Part shown: piece by piece, positions 44,991 to 53,616 of the stretch
Position numbering within the stretch: the first letter of the stretch is position 1
How the letters are laid out: each line of letters begins with the position of its first letter
Assembly (NCBI RefSeq): GCF_002846555.1
Contig: NZ_PJMS01000001.1
Span: 930,001-994,000, forward strand
Reading direction: 5' to 3'
Origin: Aquimarina sp. MAR_2010_214
Lineage (GTDB): Bacteria > Bacteroidota > Bacteroidia > Flavobacteriales > Flavobacteriaceae
DNA: 64,000 nucleotides
The notes under the pieces: model-generated
Seen by the model: the letters and a program-made list of their open reading frames with translations, nothing else
Database searches by the model: none
What the model was told of the DNA's origin: nothing
Made by a program: the position numbers and the translations under genes

Positions 44991-45091
44991 ACCCATAAAG
45001 TACCACACAAAATACAACCAATGTTCCATAATTTGGATGTAGGAATTTGTTTATTGTTTTATTAAGTTTTTGTTTTCTTACCTCTTTTTAA

Positions 45092-45235
45092 GAGTTATTG
45101 CCAACAGCTTGTATACGATATCGTAAGGAATTAAAACGCACTTACTTTTGGATTTAACGCATAGTCAAATTTATATGCACCAATTTGGGGTTTGGCATTT
45201 AGTCTTTATTATTTTACACGGTGTTGGCTATAATT
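45092..45235 (-). repeat. attC-like site
   Basis: The minus strand begins ATTATAGCCAACACCG (end of the DUF4272 unit, 11 of 13 complementary to its start at 46019-46031) and ends AAGCTGTTGGCAATAACTC, which would start a unit whose end resembles that at 46695-46707. The 44990-45091 interval holds nothing recognisable. Confidence 0.65.
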
Positions 45236-45238
45236 ATT

Positions 45239-46000
45239 TTACGTGCTTAAATCAGTGTCTTCCCAACTTATACCTTTAGATAACATCCAGGTCAAGGAAT
45301 GTCTTCGTTCATGAATTACACCTCCATTTCCCATCGGATCAAAATCATTGGGAACTGTTTCACTACCCAATTGCGCACTTCTTACTGCATTATGTAGGCA
45401 ATAAAATAAATCTTCTTTTTGCATCAACTTTTCTTCAGACAGGGTTTCTTTATCTTTAATCCAATCTTCTACACTTTCGTCTATAGGACAACTAAAATTT
45501 TTCAAAACATCTTGCATTTGATCTCCCGACATCATTTGTCCCGTAATATCAGGCTCTTTATATCCAAAAAACCAAGCTAAAGACCAAGCATTTTCGAATT
45601 TCCATCCAATAGAATTTCTTGCTTGTTCATCATCTCTTGATATATTGAGAATTTCTTTTTCTTCTTCGTCCATAAAATCCTTAAGATTATTTTTGTCTAT
45701 GAAAGTCAGAATTTTATCACTTTCTAAATTGTCTTGGGGAACCATTAACCAAAGAACTAATGCTTTTATAGCGCTTAATCTTTGCGCGATTTCAATTGAA
45801 GGTCTTAGTTCTCGATCAAATTCTGTTGGTAAAGAGCTAGCTGGTTTAAATCCAGAGTCAAGACAAATAGATATATTTTCGAGTCTCAAATCTGTCATCC
45901 AAGGAACTTGTTTAAAAGGCTCTAAGTTATTCTCATTTTTAGTTTCTCGTTCGGATTCTTTATTTTCTTTTGAACCAAATATTTTTTTGAAAAAGCTCAT
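45239..46000 (-). CDS. DUF4272 protein
   Basis: Start at ATG 46000 (SFFKKIFGSKENKESE), 253 residues. It carries the DUF4272 pattern: SAIKALVLWLMVPQDN, NAWSLAWFFGYKEPD and the terminal VIHERRHSLTWM. Function of the family is unknown; it is common among cassette and polymorphic-toxin neighbourhoods. Single-gene unit. Confidence 0.82.
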   Translation of the reverse strand: MSFFKKIFGSKENKESERETKNENNLEPFKQVPWMTDLRLENISICLDSGFKPASSLPTEFDRELRPSIEIAQRLSAIKALVLWLMVPQDNLESDKILTFIDKNNLKDFMDEEEKEILNISRDDEQARNSIGWKFENAWSLAWFFGYKEPDITGQMMSGDQMQDVLKNFSCPIDESVEDWIKDKETLSEEKLMQKEDLFYCLHNAVRSAQLGSETVPNDFDPMGNGGVIHERRHSLTWMLSKGISWEDTDLST

Positions 46001-46018
46001 ATTTCTATTATTGTGTTT

Positions 46019-46193
46019 AATTGTAGCCAAGGTTATAAGTATGTGTCGTAGCAGAGCAAAATATTACCTAGCCATCGATTTTTTTTGCGCTGATTTTATA
46101 ATTTCTCTCCATAAAACCTTTGTGCATAGTAAATATACAAGAACCTTTGGGTTATCACTTAACCGCTATGACATCATACTTGGTGTTATCATC
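46019..46193 (-). repeat. attC-like site overlapping a gene end
   Basis: The minus strand starts GATGATAACACC, inside the last codons of the gene at 46155, and ends ACCTTGGCTACAATT. Contains the AACCCAAAGGTTC hairpin shared in type with 17.8 kb. Confidence 0.55.
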
Positions 46194-46640
46194 ATTTTTT
46201 AATTTTAAAAACCGAATCATTACATGCCAAAAACCGTAATAATCAAGTCTCTTATTGAGCCAGATATTAATAGGTTCTGAACTATGAATGTTTAAAGTCA
46301 ATACTTCGTATTCAAACTTCCTATTCATTCGATCAGGTTGATTTCGTTTGGCTTTTTCCTTTTCCGTTTTTGGAACCTCAAAACCTTTGATTTGCTCAGC
46401 TGGAATAAAATTTAATACTTCCATTTTAATAGCAAGTTTTTTTGTTCCGATTATTACCCAATTCCCATTAGGGTGTCCGTACTTAACTATTGGTATTCCG
46501 AAATCAGTTATGTTTAAGGAGCTTTCAAATTCATTCTTAAAATCATCAGATAAATCATCATATAAAAATGAATAAATAGTGGGTATTCCATATTCGATAG
46601 CCTTATCGCTTATATTTTTTTTAATTTCCAAATCCGTCAT
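46155..46640 (-). CDS. Hypothetical cytoplasmic protein
   Basis: 161 residues, no signal peptide (TDLEIKKNISDKAIEYGIPT); a beta-rich core (PIVKYGHPNGNWVIIGTKKL). No family recognised. Its stop codon lies about 30 nt inside the following attC-like site, so its C-terminus DDNTKYDVIAVK is encoded by the recombination-site sequence. Confidence 0.62.
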   Translation of the reverse strand: MTDLEIKKNISDKAIEYGIPTIYSFLYDDLSDDFKNEFESSLNITDFGIPIVKYGHPNGNWVIIGTKKLAIKMEVLNFIPAEQIKGFEVPKTEKEKAKRNQPDRMNRKFEYEVLTLNIHSSEPINIWLNKRLDYYGFWHVMIRFLKLKNDDNTKYDVIAVK

Positions 46641-46649
46641 ATAAATTGA

Positions 46650-46707
46650 TGCTAATGGTTTGGCTATGGCCCGTTTTAATGCGCTATAACTTTTGTTGGC
46701 AATAGTT
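46650..46707 (-). repeat. Short attC-like site
   Basis: The minus strand starts AACTATTGCCAAC (46695-46707), follows with GTTATAGCGCATTAAAACGGGCC and GGTTTGGCTATGGCCCG-type pairing, and ends in CCATTAGCATC at the next gene. GGCC arms pair. Confidence 0.5.
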
Positions 46708-46709
46708 AT

Positions 46710-46847
46710 TTATTCTTCGATTTCCATATTAAATCCTTTTTTAAAAGCTTTTTTTTCAGGTTTAGTCAGTTTTCTTTTTTTAATTTCTTCCCAGAGTTTA
46801 GAAGCCTTTTTAATTGAAAATTGATTAGTATCGCTACGCCAAACCAA
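46710..46847 (-). pseudogene. C-terminal gene fragment fused behind the CPBP gene
   Basis: A frame with no start reading VWRSDTNQFSIKKASKLWEE and ending GFNMEIEE just before an attC-like site. It overlaps the end of the CPBP gene in another frame. It appears to be the remaining 3' end of a lost cassette gene. Confidence 0.5.
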
Positions 46848-47496
46848 AGTAAATACAAATTAAAGCAATGGTGTTAAAAAAACCATGTACAGCAATAACA
46901 AACCACAAATCGTATTTACGCAAGTAGAATATCAGCGCTATCAGTGCTCCGGTAATCCAAGTAACAAGTTGTCCTGTAATGCCTTGTTGCCAATGCATGA
47001 AGCCAAAAAAACCAGTAACTAGGACAATATTAAGCACTATACTGATTTTGCTTTCTCCAAAGAATTTTACAAATTGTCGCATAAAATAACCGCGAAAGAT
47101 TATTTCTTCTCCAAATCCAGCAGTAGCCCACACTATTAGCAAAGTGATTAATAAGGCAGGAAGATTTCCTTTTAATTCATCAAAACTTGAATAATCTATA
47201 GGAACTCCAGTTAGTTTTGTAATTACAGGAACCAATGCAAAGAAATAAAAAAGAAAGAGCCCTAGTGCAACTAATGGAGCAAATACAAAAATGTTTTTGG
47301 TTGTAAATTTTTCGCGTTGAAACCCAAGTTCTGAAAATGCTTTTCCTTTGTATTCTATGTAATTTGCTATAATGATTACTATTGAAGCAATAATATTTGG
47401 AAGGAAACTTAAATTAATTGGTCCAAACCATAAAAAGCATATGATTGCAAAGGTAATTGAAGGGATTAATATTTGACGTAAGGTGATTTTGTTCAT
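46834..47496 (-). CDS. CPBP-family intramembrane metalloprotease-like protein
   Basis: 220 residues, about seven hydrophobic helices. CPBP (Abi) motifs are present: GEEIIFRGYFMRQF (EExxxR) and, later, HGFFNTIAL (HxxxN). Members process peptides within the membrane, some for bacteriocin immunity. It is followed on its 3' side by a foreign gene fragment. 124 bp separate it from the LytTR gene upstream. Confidence 0.9.
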   Translation of the reverse strand: MNKITLRQILIPSITFAIICFLWFGPINLSFLPNIIASIVIIIANYIEYKGKAFSELGFQREKFTTKNIFVFAPLVALGLFLFYFFALVPVITKLTGVPIDYSSFDELKGNLPALLITLLIVWATAGFGEEIIFRGYFMRQFVKFFGESKISIVLNIVLVTGFFGFMHWQQGITGQLVTWITGALIALIFYLRKYDLWFVIAVHGFFNTIALICIYFGLA

Positions 47497-47620
47497 TGTT
47501 TTTTGATTTTAAATTCTAAACGAAATAATGAACAAAATCCCTGAAAACCCCTTTAAACACTCATATTTTTACTGAGTGGTCGAAATTTATAACTGAATAG
47601 TCGGTAATTTTTGGCATCTT

Positions 47621-48457
47621 TTATTGAAACCAATCCATAAATGCTTTTCGCTTGTAACGACTGATATTGATTTCAGCAACCGTATCCCTTTTAATGAAAG
47701 ATTTTAACCGAATACGCAACTTGCCATTTTCAATCTTTTCAATTAGGTCTACAGTGTCTTTGTGAATGATAATTTGCCGATTGGCTCTAAAAAACAATTG
47801 ATCGTTTATTTTTTCTTCGAGCTCATTTAATGTAAAATCGGTGTTAATTGTTGTGCCATCATTTTGAACAGTATACACAATTTTGTTTTCGCTGTAAAAA
47901 CACGCAATATTTTCATAGGTAAGCTTCGTCATTTTCGTGCCGCTGTCAATAGTAATTTCAGCATCTCTTATAGATAACTTATATAAACTGTATAGGTCTT
48001 GAGCATACAATAAACCTATGAGAATAAAACATAGCAATAAGGTAATTAGTAAACCAATTAATAAATAATAGAACACTGTCTGCCCGCCTACAACTTTATC
48101 TATAATAATATTTATAGGAATATACATGATTGTAATATATCCTAGAGTAGAAGCCATAAACCTTACAATAGCAGCAATTTCTACCTTTTTAGAGAAATGC
48201 TTTTTCTTGTAAAATTTAAAATTAAGATCTGCTATGATTCCAACGAGAATAGATAAAACAATAGTCGACATAAAACCTTCTATGGGAAATCTATACGATT
48301 CACTATCCAGAAAATTATCACTCGCAGCTAAATGATTTGCTACTAAAGAAAAAATGATCAATATAATTGCTTTCTGAGACCAACGCCATGCAGCGCTACT
48401 GATACATGTATGCGCTACTGTTTTTACTGTATTCTTGGTTGGTTGTGTGGTACTCAT
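47621..48457 (-). CDS. Membrane LytTR-domain regulator
   Basis: 278 residues with four transmembrane helices (about 30-160) and a C-terminal LytTR DNA-binding domain (FFRANRQIIIHKDTVDLIEK ... RYKRKAFMDWF). This one-component layout is frequent in Bacteroidota and probably controls neighbouring membrane genes such as the CPBP protein. Direct targets are not visible. Confidence 0.9.
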   Translation of the reverse strand: MSTTQPTKNTVKTVAHTCISSAAWRWSQKAIILIIFSLVANHLAASDNFLDSESYRFPIEGFMSTIVLSILVGIIADLNFKFYKKKHFSKKVEIAAIVRFMASTLGYITIMYIPINIIIDKVVGGQTVFYYLLIGLLITLLLCFILIGLLYAQDLYSLYKLSIRDAEITIDSGTKMTKLTYENIACFYSENKIVYTVQNDGTTINTDFTLNELEEKINDQLFFRANRQIIIHKDTVDLIEKIENGKLRIRLKSFIKRDTVAEINISRYKRKAFMDWFQ

Positions 48458-48540
48458 AAATTAGAAGCTCTTTTTTTATCAGATTCAAAAGTAGAGAATA
48501 ATTTCTCTATAGAATTTTTGTCAAGAATATTGCTCGTCAT
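48454..48540 (-). CDS. Possible 28-residue coupled peptide upstream of the LytTR gene
   Basis: ATG at 48540 opens TSNILDKNSIEKLFSTFESD and ends in a TGA that overlaps the LytTR ATG (ATGA). The IS1595-like element lies 10 bp further upstream and may have removed the rest of a longer gene. Could also be chance. Confidence 0.3.
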   Translation of the reverse strand: MTSNILDKNSIEKLFSTFESDKKRASNL

Positions 48541-48549
48541 TTATTAAAT

Positions 48550-49604
48550 TGGCTAAGTTCTAATTAGAATATGTTTTATCTTTACTTTATAAAAACGGAG
48601 AAATGATACCAGAAGATTTTAGAGATTTTTTCATTAGTTCATCGGCTTTGGTTCAATCAGAAATTGTTTCCACATTATTGGAGATCTCTACTGAGGGTTC
48701 AGCCCTGATTGATAGCAATCAGAGTAAAGCCATAAGCTGTCCTCATTGTAAGTGCAATAAAATTAAGGCTAATGGTAAGCTCAAAGGAGTACAGCGCTAT
48801 GTTTGTAATACTTGTCATAAAAACTTTAGTGAAACTACCGGTAAGTTCTGGTACAACCTCAAGAAGAAAGACAAAGTTAATCGTTATTTATTCTGTTTAC
48901 TCTCTGGATATAGTATTCGCAAGAGTGCCAAAGAAACAGGGATTTCTATTCAGACTTCTTTTGATTGGAGGCACAAATTACTTGTCTCCTTTGGGAGCGT
49001 AAGTGTGGATGAATTCCAAGGAATCCTAGAGAGTGATGATCTTTTCTTTGCTTACTCTGAAAAAGGGAATCGAAATTTGGATCGTCCTGCTAGAAAACGT
49101 GGCGCAAAGGCAAGTAAAGCTGGTCTCAGTAATGAAAAAGTAGCTGTGATAGCCAGTTGTGACCGATCAGGGAACAAAGATTTCAAAGTAGCTACCAGAG
49201 GTCGCATTAGTAAAAGTGACTTGGAGACTATATTACAAGGGAAGTTGGCTAAAGTAGAAACCCTTTGTAGCGACAGTCACAGAAGCTATACTGCATTTGC
49301 AAAAGACAAGAAGGTAGCACACAAAAAATTTAATGCTTCGAAGGGTCAAAGAGCTGTTGACAAAATATATCACGTACAAAATGTGAATAATATGGATATG
49401 CGTCTAAGGAAATTTATGGAGCCCTTCAATGGAGTGGCAACAAAATACCTTCAGAATTATCTGAATTGGTTTTTAGTCTTAGAAAAAATAAAAAATTCAA
49501 CCAGTAAAATGGCAACCGTAGCAGCTATAGCCTTTGCTTCCAATACTGCCTGGATGGAATTTAAAAACATAGTAGTAAATAATATGCTTTTTAGAACTTA
49601 GCCA
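48550..49604 (+). mobile_element. IS1595-like insertion sequence
   Basis: Perfect 14-bp terminal inverted repeats: TGGCTAAGTTCTAA (48550-48563) and TTAGAACTTAGCCA (49591-49604). TTAAAT flanks both ends directly (48544-48549 and 49605-49610). One intact transposase inside. It separates the LytTR/CPBP genes from the next cassette sites. Confidence 0.88.
48603..49601 (+). CDS. IS1595-family (ISXO2-like) DDE transposase
   Basis: 332 residues. The zinc-ribbon N-terminus has CPHCKCNKI and CNTCHKNF. An HTH-like region follows (YSIRKSAKETGISIQTSFDW), then the ISXO2-like catalytic domain with VDEFQGILESDD, CSDSHRSYTAF and VNNMDMRLRKFM. The stop codon lies within the right terminal repeat. Confidence 0.92.
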   Translation: MIPEDFRDFFISSSALVQSEIVSTLLEISTEGSALIDSNQSKAISCPHCKCNKIKANGKLKGVQRYVCNTCHKNFSETTGKFWYNLKKKDKVNRYLFCLLSGYSIRKSAKETGISIQTSFDWRHKLLVSFGSVSVDEFQGILESDDLFFAYSEKGNRNLDRPARKRGAKASKAGLSNEKVAVIASCDRSGNKDFKVATRGRISKSDLETILQGKLAKVETLCSDSHRSYTAFAKDKKVAHKKFNASKGQRAVDKIYHVQNVNNMDMRLRKFMEPFNGVATKYLQNYLNWFLVLEKIKNSTSKMATVAAIAFASNTAWMEFKNIVVNNMLFRT

Positions 49605-49694
49605 TTAAATTCAATCAAATTTTGACGTGTAATTGTAAAAAAAGTGAGCCTGATTAGGTAAAGATTACTTTGAAGAATATCCCTCGAATATTTT

Positions 49695-49843
49695 TACCAA
49701 CAATGATATAAAGGATATATATCCTTTATATCACATGTATGGTTATTTTTAAATTTAATCTTGTATCAAACTCTTATTATTGAGGATAAAAAAACCTCCT
49801 AAGGTGTTCTTGTTTTTTAAATTACACTTTGTTATGTTTAGTG
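49695..49843 (-). repeat. attC-like spacer of the GGATATAT family
   Basis: Contains the perfect 18-nt palindrome AAAGGATATATATCCTTT, the AAATTTAATCTTGTATCAAAC block and ends (minus strand) ATTGTTGGTAAAAATATTC. The gene-end arm is CACTAAACATAAC at 49831-49843. The unit it should open was cut off by the IS1595-like insertion. Confidence 0.6.
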
Positions 49844-49846
49844 TTT

Positions 49847-50425
49847 TTAACCTAGTTCGTTATATTTTGGTCTTTTTCTTTTTCCAGAAACGACATCATT
49901 TATTAAAGAGTGAGCATTCTTATTTATTTCATCATTAGATTCCATTTCCATTGCTTTTTCAATATAAGTTATGGCTTCATCATCATTTCCTAATACCATC
50001 AAGTTCACAGCATGATTACAATAAAGCCCAGCGTCATTTGGTTCACGATTGATTGCTTCTTCAGAATATTTGACTGCTAATTTTACGTTGCCAAAATCCA
50101 TTGCGGAAATTGAAGCTTCGCGTGGTAAGTCAGGATTTGTTTTTTCTATTCTAACCGCTATTTCGAAATGCTCTAAAGCCTTTTTATTTTCAGACATTGC
50201 TTGATAAACCTTTGCAATCAACCAATTTGTTTGCCAATGATTTGGTATTAAATTGAGGCATTCTGTATAATGTTTAATTGCTTTTTTAGCTTTTCTTTTA
50301 TTCCAAAACCCTAATTTAGAATTGCTCTGGTCTTTGATTATCGTCAAACTTTCAGCTAATTCGTTCCCTTTTTCAAAGTTTGAATTAAAAATCGGAATTT
50401 TTTCTTCTGGTAATTCGTATTCCAT
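49847..50425 (-). CDS. TPR-repeat protein
   Basis: 192 residues with about three TPR units (HYTECLNLIPNHWQTNWLIA, ALEHFEIAVRIEKTNPDL, DEAITYIEKAMEMESNDEIN). Cytoplasmic. Its first codons (ATGGAATACGAA) align with the conserved CATGGAATATAAAGG of the GGATATAT spacer family, so the gene start seems to have grown out of, or been fused to, a degenerate site. Confidence 0.72.
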   Translation of the reverse strand: MEYELPEEKIPIFNSNFEKGNELAESLTIIKDQSNSKLGFWNKRKAKKAIKHYTECLNLIPNHWQTNWLIAKVYQAMSENKKALEHFEIAVRIEKTNPDLPREASISAMDFGNVKLAVKYSEEAINREPNDAGLYCNHAVNLMVLGNDDEAITYIEKAMEMESNDEINKNAHSLINDVVSGKRKRPKYNELG

Positions 50426-50677
50426 TTATGCTTATTTTTAAATTCAATCTTGTATCAAACTATTATTATTGAGTATAAAAAACCTCCTAAGGCATTACTT
50501 AATTTTTAACATACAGTTTTAAAAACAGATAGAGATAGGTATCTATTTGAATTATCTAAGCAGTAATGCCACTAGCGAGAGCAATACTTTCCGATTGTTA
50601 AATGTATTAAAAAAGCGCAAACTTTGATGGTTTGCGCTTAATAAGCTATTTTTTATATATTTTGTTGGCAGTAGTTT
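50426..50677 (-). repeat. Degenerate long spacer
   Basis: No gene. Gene-end arm AAACTACTGCCAAC (50664-50677) pairs at 13 of 14 with the unit start at 51056-51069. It carries the shared AACCTCC, TATACTCAATAATAATAG and TTAAAAATAAG blocks but lacks the TTGTT end. Confidence 0.6.
50609..50639 (-). terminator. Intrinsic terminator
   Basis: AAGCGCAAAC (50613-50622) and GTTTGCGCTT (50630-50639) pair perfectly; on the minus strand the stem is followed by TTTTTT. It terminates transcription from the lipoprotein gene at 50680 and its upstream neighbours. Confidence 0.75.
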
Positions 50678-50679
50678 TT

Positions 50680-51000
50680 TTATTCAATCAATTTAAGAGA
50701 TTCAATAGTAATACCTTGCCCACAATATTCATTCGATTTCGTCCAGTTCAGTTTAACAGAAATAGGAAATTCTACAGTTTCTAAATTAATACCTGAATTT
50801 TGAGGTAGTTCAGAAAAGCGATTTTCAGATTCTTCTCCATCAATATCAATAATCCAACCTCCACAACAAGTACACAAAGTCATATCAAATCCAGAAATTA
50901 AAGCAGTTGATTCAAATTCTGGTTCATCATCATCACTATTACAACTTGTAAGAAATATTAATCCTAAAACTATTACCAATCCAATTTTTCCTATTTTCAT
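50680..51000 (-). CDS. Small lipoprotein of unknown function
   Basis: 106 residues with a lipoprotein leader (KIGLVIVLGLIFLTSCNSDD), an acidic DDDE linker, and a CTCCGGW cysteine cluster. No family recognised. Complete single-gene cassette. Confidence 0.72.
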   Translation of the reverse strand: MKIGKIGLVIVLGLIFLTSCNSDDDEPEFESTALISGFDMTLCTCCGGWIIDIDGEESENRFSELPQNSGINLETVEFPISVKLNWTKSNEYCGQGITIESLKLIE

Positions 51001-51053
51001 AATTCTTTTTTTATGTTGTATTTATTAGATGCAGAAATAACCAAAGGGTTGTG

Positions 51054-51607
51054 TCAAATTACTGCCAACAATAATGTAAAGAATATATGTCCTTTATACT
51101 CCATGTGTTTTTTAATATGCTGTTGTATAGTTATATATAGTGTTAGTGGTTTTCTATTTTTATCACTCCTCTTTCTATATATCTTTAGAAGGTAATTTAG
51201 TTTTTGTGTACTTATATCGAGTTCGTTTATAAATATTTTTTCACTCCCATTTTTGTGGTCATAACTTAGATAATAATCACCAAATCTTCCTGAATAAGAA
51301 GGTTTAACAATTATATCTTCATTTTTTATTTCCGACCATTTTCTTACCTGACTCCCGTTAGAAACAATGCCATCGTCAGAAAGGATAAGTCGAGGGTTTT
51401 CATTTTTAGGAGATTTATAATAACTTCTTATTCCATAAATGGACAGAATAATCATTCCAATTCCTAAATAATAATTGTGATAGAAAAAAACATAAATTCC
51501 AAAACCAAAAAGTAAAATATAAGGTAGAATACCCTATTTACCTTTGAATAGTAGACATAAGTTTCTTTAGGCGCTTTCTTATTTTCAACAAATAAACTTT
51601 CTAGCAT
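51054..51607 (-). pseudogene. Membrane protein gene with a frameshift
   Basis: From ATG 51607 the frame reads LESLFVENKKAPKETYVYYS. After about residue 24 the sequence that fits a membrane protein (ILPYILLFGFGIYVFFYHNY then YYLGIGMIILSIYGIRSYYK) is in another frame. The following domain (LILSDDGIVSNGSQVRKWSE) resembles PH-like membrane-associated domains. The frame then runs through the attC-like site without a stop until 51054. Broken in the 5' part and open at the 3' end. Confidence 0.62.
51056..51149 (-). repeat. attC-like site, 94-bp family
   Basis: The minus strand: CCACTAACACTATATATAAC, TATACAACAGCATATTAA, CATGGAGTATAAAGGACATA, then TTATTGTTGGCAGTAATTT. Nearly identical to 53617-53706. 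Arms ACACTATAT and ATGTTG-side sequence pair poorly while the internal AAAGGACATATATTCTTT stem is strong. Confidence 0.7.
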
Positions 51608-51609
51608 TT

Positions 51610-51697
51610 TTTAATGTTGTACAATGCCTACTATATTATTATGTAGCTATCCCGATAGGGTAAGGGTAGCTATTAATTATATAGATTGTTCTAAGCC
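51610..51697 (-). repeat. attC-like site
   Basis: The minus strand starts GGCTTAGAAC (51688-51697), the exact complement of the unit start at 53617-53626. TAGCTACCC and GGGATAGCTA form a strong inner stem. Confidence 0.7.
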
Positions 51698-51700
51698 GTT

Positions 51701-52165
51701 TTAATTGCGTGATTTTATTAATAGTAAAACATTCTTTTCCTTTAAGCATAAAATAGAATCTTTTACCTTATAAATGATTTTATATTTTTCTCCATTATCG
51801 ATAATAAAATCATTTTCTATAATTGTTTTTGTTCTATCTCTGGATATTTTATAAGAATCAATTAAAACGCTATCATCCTCTAACTCTTTTCTTGAGTAAG
51901 TTAACATACTTTCTGCCTTTGCAATATCAACTTCTAATAAATCTAAACCTTTATTGTATCGTTCTATTTTTTTTATAAAGATGATATTATTACCAATTTT
52001 TTTAATTGATTCTCTATTATAAACAATATTCTCTTTTTTAGGAATTAGTTTACCAGAAGCCACTTCGTTAAAATCAAATTGACTACTACAAGAGGAAATA
52101 ATTAATAAAATAAATAGAATACTATTTTTTCGTAAAAACAACATTATTTGGAATAATTTTTTCAT
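51701..52165 (-). CDS. Lipoprotein, candidate immunity protein of the TssD-linked effector
   Basis: 154 residues; lipoprotein leader (LFILLIISSCSSQ) preceded by either Met 52165 or 52144. The mature part is Lys/Glu-rich, without known domain. It is the third gene of a cassette after a TssD tube protein and an L,D-transpeptidase-like protein and overlaps the latter. A periplasmic anti-toxin role is inferred from that order only. Confidence 0.68.
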   Translation of the reverse strand: MKKLFQIMLFLRKNSILFILLIISSCSSQFDFNEVASGKLIPKKENIVYNRESIKKIGNNIIFIKKIERYNKGLDLLEVDIAKAESMLTYSRKELEDDSVLIDSYKISRDRTKTIIENDFIIDNGEKYKIIYKVKDSILCLKEKNVLLLIKSRN

Positions 52166-52856
52166 CTCTTTTTTCTATTATTATTCTGATATGATTAGGG
52201 CGAGCTTTACTTTTTTTTGCTCGTTCCCAAATTGTATTTATAACTTTTTTTGTTAGTTTGTCAGAAGTATTAGTTGGTGAATTATTGTCATTAATGATAC
52301 CAAAACATCCCTCGGAGGCTGAGATAGAATGACCATAATTTTCATTATCATAGCTGCCTCCTACATGAATCATAACACCTCTTGCAATATCTTCTTGGAA
52401 TCGATAATCCAAAAGTAATCCATCAGGTCTAGCTTGTGCATGCATTTGCTCGGAACCTCTTTGCATTAATTTTATTGCAGGTGTATCATTCTTTTTAGGA
52501 TAAGCACTCATATACTTTCCTGAATAATGATTTATTTTACCTTCTTTCGGCTCAAATGACATATTTGAAAGAATCATTGTTTTTCCTTTATCATTACCTG
52601 GTATAACAGCGGCAGCATCACGAGCAACCGAAAATTCCATTTTAAAACTAGCATCCTCATTATCGGTAACTATAGCTTTATATAAATCAATATCAACATA
52701 TTGAAGTCCTCCACTATAAGAACCTATGATTTTTTGTTTTCCTGTTTTTCCTGTTTTTTGTTTGGTTATCCTTATAATAGGGTAGTCATCTAAAACCTCC
52801 AATTCTGCAGTTTTTATTATTCCAGCTACTTCTAATTTAAAAATATTCTTGCCCAT
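52122..52856 (-). CDS. L,D-transpeptidase (YkuD)-like protein, candidate T6SS effector
   Basis: 244 residues. Residues about 170-200 (MIHVGGSYDNENYGHSISAS then EGCFGI) show the H...S-x-GC order of YkuD-type L,D-transpeptidases, with the Cys as nucleophile. Such enzymes modify peptidoglycan peptides, and some are T6SS effectors. It has no signal peptide, as expected for a T6SS-delivered protein, and starts 3 bp after the TssD gene. The family is inferred from the motif; DUF5675-like is an alternative. Confidence 0.65.
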   Translation of the reverse strand: MGKNIFKLEVAGIIKTAELEVLDDYPIIRITKQKTGKTGKQKIIGSYSGGLQYVDIDLYKAIVTDNEDASFKMEFSVARDAAAVIPGNDKGKTMILSNMSFEPKEGKINHYSGKYMSAYPKKNDTPAIKLMQRGSEQMHAQARPDGLLLDYRFQEDIARGVMIHVGGSYDNENYGHSISASEGCFGIINDNNSPTNTSDKLTKKVINTIWERAKKSKARPNHIRIIIEKRDEKIIPNNVVFTKK

Positions 52857-52859
52857 ATT

Positions 52860-53564
52860 TTATACCTCCTGTTTAATTACTTCTAGTTCTATTTTTTCGT
52901 GATTACTACCTATTCTATAGTTACTTAGAGTATCATCTGTTAAAACCTCTCCATTGTATTTAAAATCTATTGTTTTATTACTTAACTTGATGGTAAATAA
53001 TTCATCTGTCATATTTTTACTATGGATATTAAGTAAAATTATATTACCTGCTAAAATCTTATCTATCCTCTTATTATTCAAATCCGTTATATAATAATCA
53101 ATGACTTTTTTCTTTTCTGTTTCTTCTTCTTGTGTGGTTAAAGGTGCTTGGTTACTCAAAAACTCTGTTTCTTGTCTTGGAGTGGTATATTTACCTTGTG
53201 AATGAGAGTCTTCTATTCCTGCAGCAGTGATCAACAGGGTTTCGGTAAGTGGGTCTGTATCATTTGCCTTAAAGTGTATACTGTCAAAGGTTACGTAACA
53301 ATCGACAAACCTGATTCTTCGGGTTCTTCTTCCCGGCATACTATCACTATATTCCAGAATAATTTCTTGTATTTGCTGTGTAGGATGTATAGCTTTTTCA
53401 AAAAAGTAGGTGTCTTTTGTAGATTCGATTGCTGCTTTTAGCCCAGTATGAAAAGGTCTGGAGGTTGGTCGCCCTGTCTCATCACTACTTTGTATAATAC
53501 CTTGTTCACTTTCGAGTACGTTATATACTTGTCCGTTTACGTATAGTTTGGCAATGATGCCCAT
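52860..53564 (-). CDS. tssD: Type VI secretion tube protein TssD (Hcp-like) with C-terminal extension
   Basis: 234 residues. The first ~120 match Bacteroidota TssD: SSDETGRPTSRPFHTGLKAA, IESTKDTYFFEKAI, ILEYSDSMPGRRTRRIRF and DCYVTFDSIHFKANDTDPLT. Residues 125-234 are an extra, Glu/Lys-rich region that may carry cargo. T6SS(iii) uses TssD rings as the tube and as effector adaptor. No other T6SS structural gene is in the window. First gene of a cassette with exact 10-nt complementary ends. Confidence 0.83.
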   Translation of the reverse strand: MGIIAKLYVNGQVYNVLESEQGIIQSSDETGRPTSRPFHTGLKAAIESTKDTYFFEKAIHPTQQIQEIILEYSDSMPGRRTRRIRFVDCYVTFDSIHFKANDTDPLTETLLITAAGIEDSHSQGKYTTPRQETEFLSNQAPLTTQEEETEKKKVIDYYITDLNNKRIDKILAGNIILLNIHSKNMTDELFTIKLSNKTIDFKYNGEVLTDDTLSNYRIGSNHEKIELEVIKQEV

Positions 53565-53616
53565 GTTTTTTTGGTTTTTAAGAGTTAGCCAAATTTATAG
53601 ATTATTTTGGTCTAAT

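Noticed and set aside
44640..45091. Possible plus-strand gene (about 63 codons from 44760) in the long spacer
   Set aside because: It reads through the two perfect hairpins and shared repeat blocks, has no sensible start context and repeats poorly in the sister spacers.
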